Source: Oscillospiraceae bacterium (lineage in GTDB: Bacteria; Bacillota; Clostridia; Oscillospirales; Ruminococcaceae). From it: 64,000 nt of DNA. The notes below the pieces were generated by a model, which had not been told where the DNA came from, searched no databases, and was given only the letters and a program-made list of their open reading frames with translations. The number at the start of each line of letters is the position of its first letter. Position 1 is the first letter of the stretch. The translations under genes were made by a program, and so were the position numbers. Below are positions 24,761 through 34,400 of the stretch, one piece after another. The stretch is taken from positions 1 through 64,000 of the forward strand of contig JAGHIE010000014.1 in NCBI GenBank assembly GCA_017887325.1. Reading direction: 5' to 3'.

Positions 24761-24985
24761 ATGTTTATGGGTGAATTTTATTTAATATTTCCTACTTTAA
24801 CTTTTACCTATAAAGCAAGAAATATTTTAAAATATAGATTTCCTAGATTAAAAATTGTTCCTACACCAAAATCTTTAAGTGGTTCTGGTTGTAAATATGC
24901 GATTTTAATTAAAGGAGATTTAACCCAAATTCTTGGAATTCTTGAAAAAACAAATATTCCTATATCCAATACAGTACAAATATAA
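24761..24985 (+). CDS. DUF3343 protein (putative Se/S carrier-like)
   Basis: A 74-aa protein with the DUF3343 pattern: a beta strand with FYLIFPTLTFTYKA, the VPTPKSLSGSGCKYAI loop carrying a conserved cysteine in SGCKYA, and a C-terminal helix. The family is annotated as Se/S carrier-like because it lies beside cysteine desulfurases and SirA-like proteins. The same holds here: a class V aminotransferase gene follows 29 bp later. The start could be 24761 or 24767; AGGAAAGG upstream slightly favours 24761. Confidence 0.78.
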   Translation: MFMGEFYLIFPTLTFTYKARNILKYRFPRLKIVPTPKSLSGSGCKYAILIKGDLTQILGILEKTNIPISNTVQI

Positions 24986-25014
24986 AATAAGTAAATTATT
25001 TTAGAGGTGAGATA

Positions 25015-26157
25015 ATGATATATTTAGATAATGCAGCCACAACCTTTCCTAAACCACAAAGTGTTGCAAATAGTCTAGTTAGAGGAATTAAATGTTTTGG
25101 TGGAAATCCTGGAAGAAGTGGTCATTTACTCTCTCTTAGAACATCTGAAAAAATTTACAATATAAGAGAAAATATTGCTAATTTTTTTGGAGGTCAAACA
25201 GAAAATGTTATTTTTACAAGCAACTGTACTCATGCACTTAATATTGCTATAAAAGGAATATTGAACAAAGGCGATCATATCATTTTATCAGATTTAGAAC
25301 ATAACTCTGTTATTAGACCTATATTTGCAATGTCAAAAGACAATAATATAACTTACGATATAGCAAAAACATTTAAAAGCAACAAAGAAGAAACTATTTT
25401 ATCTTTTAAAAAACTCATTAAAGCAAATACAAAAGCAATAGTATGTACTCATGCGTCAAATGTAACTGGAGCAATAATGCCTATAAAAGAACTAGGTGCT
25501 ATGTGTAAAGAAAAAAACATTACATTTATAGTTGATTCTGCACAAAGCGCTGGAGTTCTCGATATTAATATCAAAGATATGAATATTGATATCCTATGTA
25601 CAGCTGGACATAAAGGTTTATACGGTCCTACTGGTACAGGATTTTTAATTTTAAATGATGGTGTAAAGTTAAATACTTTAATCGAAGGTGGTACTGGTAG
25701 TTTATCTGTTGATTTAACTCAACCAGATTTCTCCCCTGATAGATATGAAAGTGGCACTATAAATTCAGTTGGAATTATAGGGTTAGGTGCAGGACTAGAA
25801 TTTGTAAAAAAATTGTCTTTAAATAGAATTTATGAGCACGAATTTCAAATTTGTAACAAAATATATCAACAAATTGGTAATATGAATAATGTTAAAATAT
25901 ATATAAATGATTTTAACAAATATAGTTATGTACCAATAGTAATTTGTAATATTAATGGTATTACCTCTAATCAAGCTGTATCTATATTAAGTGATAAAGG
26001 TTATTGTGTAAGAGGTGGTTTACATTGTTCTCCCCTTGCTCATAAAAAGTTAGGTACAATAGATGAAGGAGTCATAAGAATATCACCATCTTGCTTTACA
26101 TCAAATGCTGAAATAATGCAATTTTTAAAAGATTTTCGTTTAGTTGCAAAAAAATAA
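25015..26157 (+). CDS. Cysteine desulfurase / selenocysteine lyase-type aminotransferase class V
   Basis: A 380-aa PLP enzyme. The start IYLDNAATTFPKP, the PLP lysine in CTAGHKGLYGPTG (about 197-209) and the mobile catalytic cysteine in RGGLHCSPLAHKKLGT (about 337) mark the SufS/CsdB-like group that drops the sulfur or selenium of cysteine onto the active Cys. No suf partner genes are adjacent. It is paired with DUF3343, which suggests a sulfur or selenium trafficking unit rather than iron-sulfur assembly. A GAGGTG site precedes the start. Confidence 0.88.
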   Translation: MIYLDNAATTFPKPQSVANSLVRGIKCFGGNPGRSGHLLSLRTSEKIYNIRENIANFFGGQTENVIFTSNCTHALNIAIKGILNKGDHIILSDLEHNSVIRPIFAMSKDNNITYDIAKTFKSNKEETILSFKKLIKANTKAIVCTHASNVTGAIMPIKELGAMCKEKNITFIVDSAQSAGVLDINIKDMNIDILCTAGHKGLYGPTGTGFLILNDGVKLNTLIEGGTGSLSVDLTQPDFSPDRYESGTINSVGIIGLGAGLEFVKKLSLNRIYEHEFQICNKIYQQIGNMNNVKIYINDFNKYSYVPIVICNINGITSNQAVSILSDKGYCVRGGLHCSPLAHKKLGTIDEGVIRISPSCFTSNAEIMQFLKDFRLVAKK

Positions 26158-26264
26158 AATCAATTAAAATTTTTCGCCATTTTTCACTTGCATTTATAGT
26201 ATATAATTGTTAAAATTAATATGTATAAAATTTCAAAGATTCCACTTTAAAAGGAAGTATATAT

Positions 26265-27146
26265 ATGCAACAACTTATTACTTTTTTAGAAAATATTCTT
26301 GCTGTTATTAAAGGCTTTGGTATTTCAGACTTTATAGATATTGCTATAATATCATATTTAATATACAAAGCCTTTAAAATTGCAAAAGAAACTCGTGCAG
26401 AACAATTATTAAAAGGGATTTTTTTATTGCTTGCATCATATGTTTTTGCAGAGCTTCTAAATTTAAGAACTTTAAAGTTTTTACTTGATAATGTAATAAC
26501 TAGTGGTATTTTAGCATTAGTTATTTTATTCCAACCAGAACTAAGACGAATATTAGAAAAAGTTGGACGAAGTAAAGTTTCTAATGTTTTTTCAATAAAT
26601 GATAAAGCAACAAATTCTTGGCAACATGCTATTCCAATTATTGTAGAAGCTGTTGATAGATTGTCAAAAACTAATACAGGTGCTTTAATAGTTTTAGAAA
26701 GGAACACAAAATTAGGTGAACAAATTGCTACAGGTGTAATGATGAACGCTGACCCTAGTGTTGAGTTATTTGGAAACATATTTTTTGTAAATACACCTTT
26801 ACATGACGGTGCAGTTATTATGAGAAATGGAAAAATTTTGGCTGCAGCGTGTTTTTTACCTAAACCATTAAAAGAAGAACTTATTGCTTCTCATTTAGGT
26901 TCTAGACATAGAGCATCTATTGGTATAAGTGAAGTATCAGACTCTATAACAATTGTTATATCTGAAGAAACAGGAACTGTTTCTATTGCAGAAAATGGAC
27001 AACTTCATAGGGGATTTGGACATGATCGCTTAACTAAGTACTTAACTGAACAACTAGTTACTAATGATAAAAAAGAAGAAAAGAAGAAAAAATCTTTTCC
27101 TCCATTAGATTTATTAAAAGGAGGAAATAAAAATGAAGAAAATTGA
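26265..27146 (+). CDS. cdaA: Diadenylate cyclase CdaA
   Basis: A 293-aa membrane enzyme making c-di-AMP from two ATP. Three N-terminal membrane helices (about 20-90, ending LVILFQPELRRILEKVGR) lead to the DAC domain with the hallmark LHDGAVIMR (about 182-190) and GSRHRASIGIS (about 212-222). The cdaR gene overlaps its end by 14 bp, the conserved cdaA-cdaR coupling. glmM, usually the third gene, is 20 kb away in another operon. The C-terminal tail is Lys/Glu-rich. Confidence 0.96.
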   Translation: MQQLITFLENILAVIKGFGISDFIDIAIISYLIYKAFKIAKETRAEQLLKGIFLLLASYVFAELLNLRTLKFLLDNVITSGILALVILFQPELRRILEKVGRSKVSNVFSINDKATNSWQHAIPIIVEAVDRLSKTNTGALIVLERNTKLGEQIATGVMMNADPSVELFGNIFFVNTPLHDGAVIMRNGKILAAACFLPKPLKEELIASHLGSRHRASIGISEVSDSITIVISEETGTVSIAENGQLHRGFGHDRLTKYLTEQLVTNDKKEEKKKKSFPPLDLLKGGNKNEEN

Positions 27147-28416
27147 TTTTAAAGCACTATTTAGTGACGATTTGTTTTTAAAAATAATATCAATTATTAT
27201 AGCTGTGATCGCTTGGATATTTGTAATTTATACGGTTGACCCAATGAAAAATTATACTATCGAAGATATACCAGTTGAAATAAATTTATCAGGTACATCT
27301 GCCGAAAGTAGTGGACTTAGCGTAATTGGTGATACATCTGATTTTAAAGTTGATTACACTGTACATGGAAAATCATATGAAATAAACAAGCTAAATGCTA
27401 GTGATTTTAAAGCTACTTGTGAAATTACTGATGTAACTTCTCCTGGTACTTATACTTTAAAAGTTACTGTAAAAAAAATCTCACCAACTTCTGTTCAATA
27501 TGAAGAAGTTAATACTTCACCAAAAACAATGACAGTAACTTTCGACAGAGTTGTTTCTAAGGTATTCCCTCTTGAAGCATCTGTTACAAATAAAGAGCCT
27601 GAAGAAGGTTACATGATAGACCAATACTCTGTAATTCCTAAAGAATTAAGTGTAAAAGGTCCAGATAGTATTATTTCTACAATTTCAAAAGTTGTTGTTG
27701 AAAATAACGAACAAATGACTTTAAAAACTTCAACAGCTATTGATGGTAAAATAAAATTTTTAGATCAAAATGGTCAAAGTGTTGATACTACAAATTTAGT
27801 GTATAAGGATACTGATTTTAAAATATCAATTCCTCTATACAAAAAAATGACACTACCTTTAACATTTGATTTTATTAATGTTCCTAATGGTATTGATACA
27901 TCTAAAATTAAATATACTATTGAACCTACAGATAAAATAAATGTTGCTGTTCCTGTGGATGCAGCAGCAAGTACAACAGAAATTTCATTAGGTTCTGTTG
28001 ACTTTAGAACTTTATCTTTAGGTAAAACTCAAACATTTGATGTTTCCCTTCTTGCAGGATATATTAATATTGATGAAATTCATCAAGTTAAAGTTAAATT
28101 CCAAAACTCTGAAGCAGATGGATATAAGCAATCATACTTGACAATTCCTTCATCAAATATTATTGTTAAAAATGTTCCTGCTGGATATGAAGTTTCCGTG
28201 GTTTCAGATATAATAGCAGATGTTCAAATGGTTGGAAAATCTGATGTTATTGATAATCTTGATGCTTCGTCTGTTGTTGCAACTGCTGATTTATCTACAT
28301 TAGCAACTATTGCTGAAGGTGAACAGAGAGTTCCTGTAAGTATAACAGTAGAAGACAAACAACAAGCATGGGCTTTAGGACAAAAATATATATTAATTTC
28401 TGTAACTAAAAAATAG
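27133..28416 (+). CDS. cdaR: CdaA regulator CdaR (YbbR-domain protein)
   Basis: A 427-aa protein with one N-terminal membrane helix (about 17-40, IIAVIAWIFVIYTVDP) and four extracellular YbbR domains (about 45-420) with repeated KVFPLEASVTNKEPEEGY-like units. CdaR binds CdaA and modulates c-di-AMP output. It overlaps cdaA by 14 bp with GGAGG inside the cdaA end. The downstream hairpin at 28426-28453 probably ends the transcript. Confidence 0.93.
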   Translation: MKKIDFKALFSDDLFLKIISIIIAVIAWIFVIYTVDPMKNYTIEDIPVEINLSGTSAESSGLSVIGDTSDFKVDYTVHGKSYEINKLNASDFKATCEITDVTSPGTYTLKVTVKKISPTSVQYEEVNTSPKTMTVTFDRVVSKVFPLEASVTNKEPEEGYMIDQYSVIPKELSVKGPDSIISTISKVVVENNEQMTLKTSTAIDGKIKFLDQNGQSVDTTNLVYKDTDFKISIPLYKKMTLPLTFDFINVPNGIDTSKIKYTIEPTDKINVAVPVDAAASTTEISLGSVDFRTLSLGKTQTFDVSLLAGYINIDEIHQVKVKFQNSEADGYKQSYLTIPSSNIIVKNVPAGYEVSVVSDIIADVQMVGKSDVIDNLDASSVVATADLSTLATIAEGEQRVPVSITVEDKQQAWALGQKYILISVTKK

Positions 28417-28425
28417 TTTAAAATA

Positions 28426-28453
28426 GAAAGAGCAGATATACATCTGCTCTTTC
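28426..28453 (+). terminator. Hairpin after cdaA-cdaR
   Basis: GAAAGAGCAGAT / ATCTGCTCTTTC has a 4-base loop. The following run (CATTTTAT) is a weak T-tract, so read-through into the flavoprotein gene is possible. Confidence 0.6.
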
Positions 28454-28480
28454 CATTTTATAAAATGAAAGGATTTATTT

Positions 28481-30079
28481 ATGGCATTAATAATAAACAA
28501 TATAAAAGTTGATATAAATTTAGAGGAAAATGTTGCATTTGATAAAGCAAAAAAAGTTTTAAATATAAATAATTCAAATATAAAATCAATGCACATTTAC
28601 AAAAAATCTTTAGACGCTAGAAAAAAAGGACAATTTTTCTTTGTTTATTCTGTTTTAGCAGAACTTAACATAGATGAAAAGAAGTTGTGTGAAAAAATAA
28701 AAAATCCTAATGTTGTATTTAAAGATACAACATTAAATTACAATAATTATTCTTATGGAAACAAAAAGCTGACCTCTCCTATTGTAATCGCTGGATTTGG
28801 CCCTGCTGGTATATTCTGTGCTTATGTTTTAGCCAAAAATGGATATAATCCTATTGTAATTGAAAGAGGTTCAAAAATAGAAGATAGAGTTAATGCTGTT
28901 GACAATTTTTGGTCTAATGGAATACTAAATGAAGAATGTAATGTACAATTTGGTGAAGGCGGTGCTGGTACTTTTTCAGATGGTAAATTAACTACTAGAA
29001 TTTCTGATAACAGATGTGATTATGTTCTAAACGTTTTACATAAATTTGGTGCTCCAGAAGAAATACTTACTAAATCTAAACCACACATTGGTACTGATAA
29101 ACTTAGAAATGTAATTATAAATATAAGAAAAGAGATTGAAAAATTAGGTGGTACAGTTATGTTTAACCATAGACTAGATGATATTTCTGTACAAAACTCT
29201 AAAATTAATTCAATTATTGTTAATGGTAGTCCTATAAAAACAAACAATCTTGTATTAGCAATTGGACATAGTGCAAGAGATACTTTCTCTATGATATTAA
29301 ATAAAGGGGCATTAATTGAACCTAAAGCTTTCTCTGTTGGAGTTAGAATAGAACATTTACAATCAAAAATAAATCAAAGTCTATACGGAAAATTAGCAGA
29401 TAATAAAAATCTTCCTCAAGGTGAGTATCAATTATCTTATAGAGAAAATAATCGAGGTGTGTATACATTTTGTATGTGTCCTGGTGGTACAGTAGTACCT
29501 TCTGCATCAAGTTATGATACAGTCGTTACTAATGGTATGAGTGAGTATAAACGAGATAAAGAAAATGCCAATTCTGCAGTCGTAGTTTCTGTTACTCCAA
29601 ATGATTTTGGTACAAATCCTTTATCTGGTGTAGATTTTCAAATTTCATTAGAAAAGAAAGCATTTGAACTAGGTGGAAAAAACTATAAAGCTGTTGGAGC
29701 AACTGTAGGCAATTTCTTAAATGATAAAAAAGGTCTTGATATAAAAACTGTAAATCCAAGTTATTCATTAGGTGTAACTGATTGTAATTTTAATGATTTA
29801 TTCCCAGCATTTATAACTGATATGTTGAAAAAAGGATTAACTAAATTTGATAGAAAAATAAAAGGATTTGCAGATGGTGATGCTGTTATGACCGGTGTAG
29901 AAACTAGAACATCATCTCCTGTAAGAATTACAAGAAAAGATAATTTTCAATCATCTCTTATAGAAGGATTATATCCTTGTGGCGAAGGAGCTGGATATGC
30001 AGGTGGTATTATGAGTGCTGCAGTTGACGGAATAAAGATAGCAGAAGAAATAATGAAGATATATGCACCAAACAAATAA
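28481..30079 (+). CDS. FAD-dependent dehydrogenase family protein (COG2509)
   Basis: A 532-aa flavoprotein. An N-terminal ~80-residue domain precedes the FAD fold with IVIAGFGPAGIFCAYVLAK (about 102-120), the ERGSKIEDR loop, the FGEGGAGTFSDGKLTTR signature (about 156-172) and the C-terminal YPCGEGAGYAGGIMSAAVDG FAD motif. This COG2509 family is common and well conserved in Firmicutes but has no agreed reaction. It is cytoplasmic and alone here; GAAAGGA precedes the start. Confidence 0.85.
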   Translation: MALIINNIKVDINLEENVAFDKAKKVLNINNSNIKSMHIYKKSLDARKKGQFFFVYSVLAELNIDEKKLCEKIKNPNVVFKDTTLNYNNYSYGNKKLTSPIVIAGFGPAGIFCAYVLAKNGYNPIVIERGSKIEDRVNAVDNFWSNGILNEECNVQFGEGGAGTFSDGKLTTRISDNRCDYVLNVLHKFGAPEEILTKSKPHIGTDKLRNVIINIRKEIEKLGGTVMFNHRLDDISVQNSKINSIIVNGSPIKTNNLVLAIGHSARDTFSMILNKGALIEPKAFSVGVRIEHLQSKINQSLYGKLADNKNLPQGEYQLSYRENNRGVYTFCMCPGGTVVPSASSYDTVVTNGMSEYKRDKENANSAVVVSVTPNDFGTNPLSGVDFQISLEKKAFELGGKNYKAVGATVGNFLNDKKGLDIKTVNPSYSLGVTDCNFNDLFPAFITDMLKKGLTKFDRKIKGFADGDAVMTGVETRTSSPVRITRKDNFQSSLIEGLYPCGEGAGYAGGIMSAAVDGIKIAEEIMKIYAPNK

Positions 30080-30101
30080 ATTCTCACAATATAAATTTAA
30101 A

Positions 30102-30152
30102 AACATAAAATAATAGCAGTAGGAATTAATCCTACTGCTATTATTTTATGTT
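30102..30152. terminator. Long palindrome after the COG2509 gene
   Basis: A 23-bp perfect stem, AACATAAAATAATAGCAGTAG and on, has a 5-base loop. The GC core (GCAGTAGGA/TCCTACTGC) followed by an AT-rich arm acts as a terminator; its symmetry makes it usable in both directions. Confidence 0.75.
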
Positions 30153-30176
30153 ATACAAAAAGGAGGTGTATTCCCT

Positions 30177-30689
30177 TTGTCTGACTATAATTTTGGAATA
30201 AGCATATCTGGCAACGAAATATATTGTTGTGCTGTTCCTTACATATTCGAAGAATTTAATAAACTACAAATTCCTATATCTTTTTATGTCACAGTTATAC
30301 CATTTTTTAATAAAAAATTTAATATAAATATTAAATCTAAAAATTATCTTATATATACAAACTACTATAATGATAATCATCATTTTATAGATTGTAATTC
30401 TAAATTATTATACTATAAACCTTTTTTAAAAAAATGTTCTTCTCACCATAATATAAAAGAACAATCTTTACTTATAGGACTAAATATGCTTGGTTGTGAA
30501 CGCTCTTTATCCATAGTATTAGATAAAAATAAATCTGCACCATTTCCAATATGGCACAGATTTAATTCTCATTCAGCAACATTTAGGATAATATTATCAA
30601 AAAACAAAAATATTAAATCCCAAATAGAAACATATTTTAATTTATATAAATTTGAATTATATAATTTTTTCTATTTTTGTTCTAATTAA
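30177..30689 (+). CDS. Hypothetical protein, no recognised family
   Basis: A 170-aa protein starting at TTG with a strong GGAGGT 9 bases upstream. I do not recognise it. It is rich in Asn, Lys, Phe, Tyr and Ile, has no signal peptide or membrane helix, and carries scattered His and Cys (YCCAVPY near the start, a KKCSSHHNIKEQ patch near 85-96, PIWHRFNSH near 125-133). The good ribosome binding site argues for a real gene, but extreme AT content and no known relatives leave doubt. It follows the palindrome at 30102-30152 and converges with pyrE, overlapping its stop by 4 bp. Confidence 0.6.
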   Translation: MSDYNFGISISGNEIYCCAVPYIFEEFNKLQIPISFYVTVIPFFNKKFNINIKSKNYLIYTNYYNDNHHFIDCNSKLLYYKPFLKKCSSHHNIKEQSLLIGLNMLGCERSLSIVLDKNKSAPFPIWHRFNSHSATFRIILSKNKNIKSQIETYFNLYKFELYNFFYFCSN

Positions 30690-31348
30690 AATACACAGTA
30701 TTGATCCATGTATTTTTCCATTCTTTCTAATACATCACCGTATGTACCTTGTTCTTTTAGATATTCATAAATATCTTTTACTGTTATAATTGAGTGAACT
30801 GTAATTCCAAAATCATCATAAACTTCCATTACAGCAGTTTTTTCTGGGTTTTGTCCTACTTCACAACGGTTAACAGATATAAACATATCTTTTACTGTTA
30901 CATCGCCACAACCTTTTAAAATAGGCATTGTTTCTCTTATAGCAGTACCAGCTGTAATAACATCTTCGATAATTATTACTGTATCACCATCAACTGGTTT
31001 ATATCCTACAATGCTTCCACCTTCACCGTGGTCTTTAACTTCTTTTCTATTAAAGAAGAAAGGTTTATCAATGTTATGTTCTCTTGCTAAAGCTCCAGCA
31101 GTAGCTGTTGATAGAGGAATACCTTTATATGCTGGACCAAACATAGCATCAAATTTATCACCACAAACATCTTTTACTAATTGTGCATAGAATTTTCCTA
31201 AAGTATCTATTTGAGCACCTGTTTTGTAGTTACCTGTATTTACGAAGTAAGGTGTTTTTCTTCCACTTTTAGTTGTAAAATCACCAAATCTTAAAACATC
31301 AGCACTCATCATAAATTCAATAAATTCTTTTTTAGATTGACTTAACAT
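30686..31348 (-). CDS. pyrE: Orotate phosphoribosyltransferase
   Basis: A 220-aa enzyme forming OMP from orotate and PRPP. The PRPP loop is DTVIIIEDVITAGTAIRET (about 119-137); the TKSGRKTPYFVNTG substrate strand and FNRKEVKDHGEGG loop are typical. The start at 31348 (MLSQSKKEF) is chosen because AAGGAG lies 9 bases upstream; a reading to 31414 would begin inside the promoter. Single gene with its own sigma-A promoter; no PyrR attenuator is visible. Confidence 0.94.
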   Translation of the reverse strand: MLSQSKKEFIEFMMSADVLRFGDFTTKSGRKTPYFVNTGNYKTGAQIDTLGKFYAQLVKDVCGDKFDAMFGPAYKGIPLSTATAGALAREHNIDKPFFFNRKEVKDHGEGGSIVGYKPVDGDTVIIIEDVITAGTAIRETMPILKGCGDVTVKDMFISVNRCEVGQNPEKTAVMEVYDDFGITVHSIITVKDIYEYLKEQGTYGDVLERMEKYMDQYCVF

Positions 31349-31385
31349 AGCTGTAATCTCCTTCATAATATATTTTATCCTATTA

Positions 31386-31414
31386 ATTTTATCATTTATA
31401 AGTATTTTCGTCAA
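31386..31414 (-). promoter_or_regulatory. Promoter of pyrE
   Basis: On the minus strand TTGACG (31409-31414) and TAAAAT (31386-31391) are 17 bases apart, 37 bp before the start codon. Confidence 0.75.
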
Positions 31415-31429
31415 TTATTTTATATAAAT

Positions 31430-31462
31430 AAAAAAGTGAGTAAATATATTACTCACTTTTTT
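31430..31462 (-). terminator. Terminator of the Ig-repeat surface protein gene
   Basis: AAAAAAGTGAGTAA / TTACTCACTTTTTT has a 5-base loop and lies 7 bp after the stop codon. Confidence 0.85.
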
Positions 31463-31468
31463 ATTATA

Positions 31469-34400
31469 TTATTTTCTTTTTTTGATTATTACTAAAACTA
31501 TCAAACCAACAATAGCTACTACCATAATAGCAATAATTACTGTTGCAATCATTTTTATATTAGTATTATCTCCTGTTTTAGCCATTTGAGTAGCACTTTG
31601 TGTTTGTTGTGAATTATTATTTTGGTTATTATTTTGTGATATTTGAGTATCATTAGAATTGTTATCAACAACTGTACCTGTACTTACATCAACTAAAACA
31701 TATTCACCATTTATATCACCACTAAATACAACTTGATTATTTTCATAAGCTGAAGTTATTTCTTGTAATCCATCTTTTGTAAACATTACAACTTTTACAT
31801 TAGGATTATTTAAGTTGTATTTATATGTAGCTTCAATAATTTCTCTTTCTTTTAGTGATACATCTGATTTGAAATGATATACAACTTTTGAATTATTACC
31901 GTATTTTTCCTTAATAGCTTGTTCTTGTTTTTGACTAGTTTTTATTTCATATACATCTATTTCTTCATCAAAATACAATTTTCCACTTTCAACAGAAATG
32001 TATAAATTATCATTTAATTTATGATTTTCTATAGTTGGTAATACGCTATTTTTAACTTCTTCAAAGTAATTTTTAAAGTTTTCATAGCTATCTTTTACTT
32101 CTTGTAATTCTAAAGCAGACATACTAGATATATCATTTTCTACTTCTTGTTTAAATGATAATAATTCATCGTAAAAATCTCTGCTTACTGTTATAGGTTT
32201 AGAAATTATTTGATTAATCTTTTGGTTAAATAAATCTACATTTTCTTTTGATAAAACAGATACTGTATATTCTTTGCTATATTTATCATATGATACTTTA
32301 ACTTTTGCATTTTGTGATACAGTCATATTATCAAATTCTACAGAAACTTTATCTGTAACATCTTCTTGTGTGTTGTTATCATATTTAGCTATAACACTAA
32401 TTCCACTTAAATCAATTGATTGACCTTGTAAATATTCTACTTTTTCAAGTTTTCCTTCAAAAACAACATCTATTAAAGATTTTGATTTAACTTCTATATC
32501 ATAATTTACAGAAAAACCTTTATAATTTATAACAACATTTTTCACACCAATTGTACTCATGTCAGGAGCTTCGTACATATCAGATGTTACACTAATTAAA
32601 TCTGTTTTAGAAACTTCTTTATAATAAACTTTTAATGACAACCCTTCTGTGTCAAAACTTGAGCCTTCAACATACTCTGTCTTAGGAGTTCCCACTAATT
32701 CAACTTTACTAATTTCTAAATCTTTATAATTTACTGTTATACTAGTAATTTTTGATTTATAAGTTATTACAATTTCTTTTTCACCAACTGTTGTATTATC
32801 AATAGATGATACATCACAATCTTTTATGTCTATAACTTTTGTTTCATCATTATTATATGTAGCTGTAACTACTACGCCAGATAAATCAAGTTCTTGACCT
32901 ATATAATAATCAGTTTTTGTAGGTTGTGTTGCTACTATTGAAACAACTTGTTTTTCAGAAACATTAACTTTAAATGTTACTGTATTCCCTTTATAATCTA
33001 CTGTTATATCTTGTGAACCTATTTTTGTTGGATTAAACCCTCTTACTTCTATATCTTCATTAGTCATATCTAATAATAAGCTATATCCAACATTATAATT
33101 TACTTTTATTTGTCCACCTGTTAAATCCAATTCTTGATTTGATTTTTCTACATAATCTAATTTATTTGGATTTTTTGCAACTTCAATACCCACAATTTTT
33201 CTTTCTTTTACAGGTAAAACAACTGTATCAGTTTTTCCATTGTAAGATATCATTACTGTTGCATCTTGTCCAACTTCTACATTCTTATAACTATCGTCTA
33301 TTTCAAATCCATAAATTTGTGATGAAGTTCCATCACTGTAATAACCTACAACTTCAAAATCTTCATTAGACAATTCTTGTGTTTCATAAATACAATCTAA
33401 TTTAGTTGATACTTCAATTCTATCTAATGTTGTAACGATCTTTTCATCAACTGTCACAAAGAAAGAAGTTTTTAAATCTTTATATGTTACAACAACTTCT
33501 TGTTGTCCAGCTTTATCAAAAGATTTTATATCAACCATATCTTTAGTTACTTCTATAGGTTGTGATTTTGTTCCATTTGAATAATTTTCAACTATAGTTG
33601 CTCCTGTTAAATCAATATCATCTCCAACAAAATAATTTAATTTATCAGGTTGAGATTCTATTGATATTGATTTTAATTCGACTTTATCGATTGTAAATGT
33701 TACTATAATTTCTTTTCCTGTAACATCTTGTAATACTACTTTGTAATTACCATTTTCAGATAAAATATTCTTAGCATTTATAGCTTTTTCATCTTTATAA
33801 ACAGCTATAACATCATCTTCTCTATTTGAAGAAATTGTTACATCAGTGTCTAAAACACCTAAATCTGTAGAATTAGTATATTCTTTACCATTAACTGTTA
33901 ATGTAGGTATTGTATTTATAACATTAATTTTATCTGTATTAAAACTAACATTAATTTTTGATTCTTCATCACGATCTTCAAAAACTAATGAATAATTATC
34001 TTCTACTAAATTCTTTTCTAATAGTTCAGAAGAAATATTATCTTTAACACTTAATGTAAAAGTAGCAATTGTTTTATTATCTTTAGGTAAAACATAGTAA
34101 CTACCTTTGTCATCATTTTCTGTATTAATATTATTTAGTTGAGAAGGTTTTTCAATACTAGAAACATACAATCCAGTTACTGAATTATTTCCATTTTCAA
34201 CAACTTGATAACTATCTCCTGAGTTTATTTTAGCTTGAGATTTATCAAAAGTTACACTATCAAATAATTCATTTGAAAAAGTTAAATCATATTGAAAACC
34301 TACTATACCATTAGAATTTTCATTGTAATTATCTAAATTCAATTCTACCTGTACTTTATCTCCAACAGCATAAAACTTTTTATCATCTTGAATAGATAAA

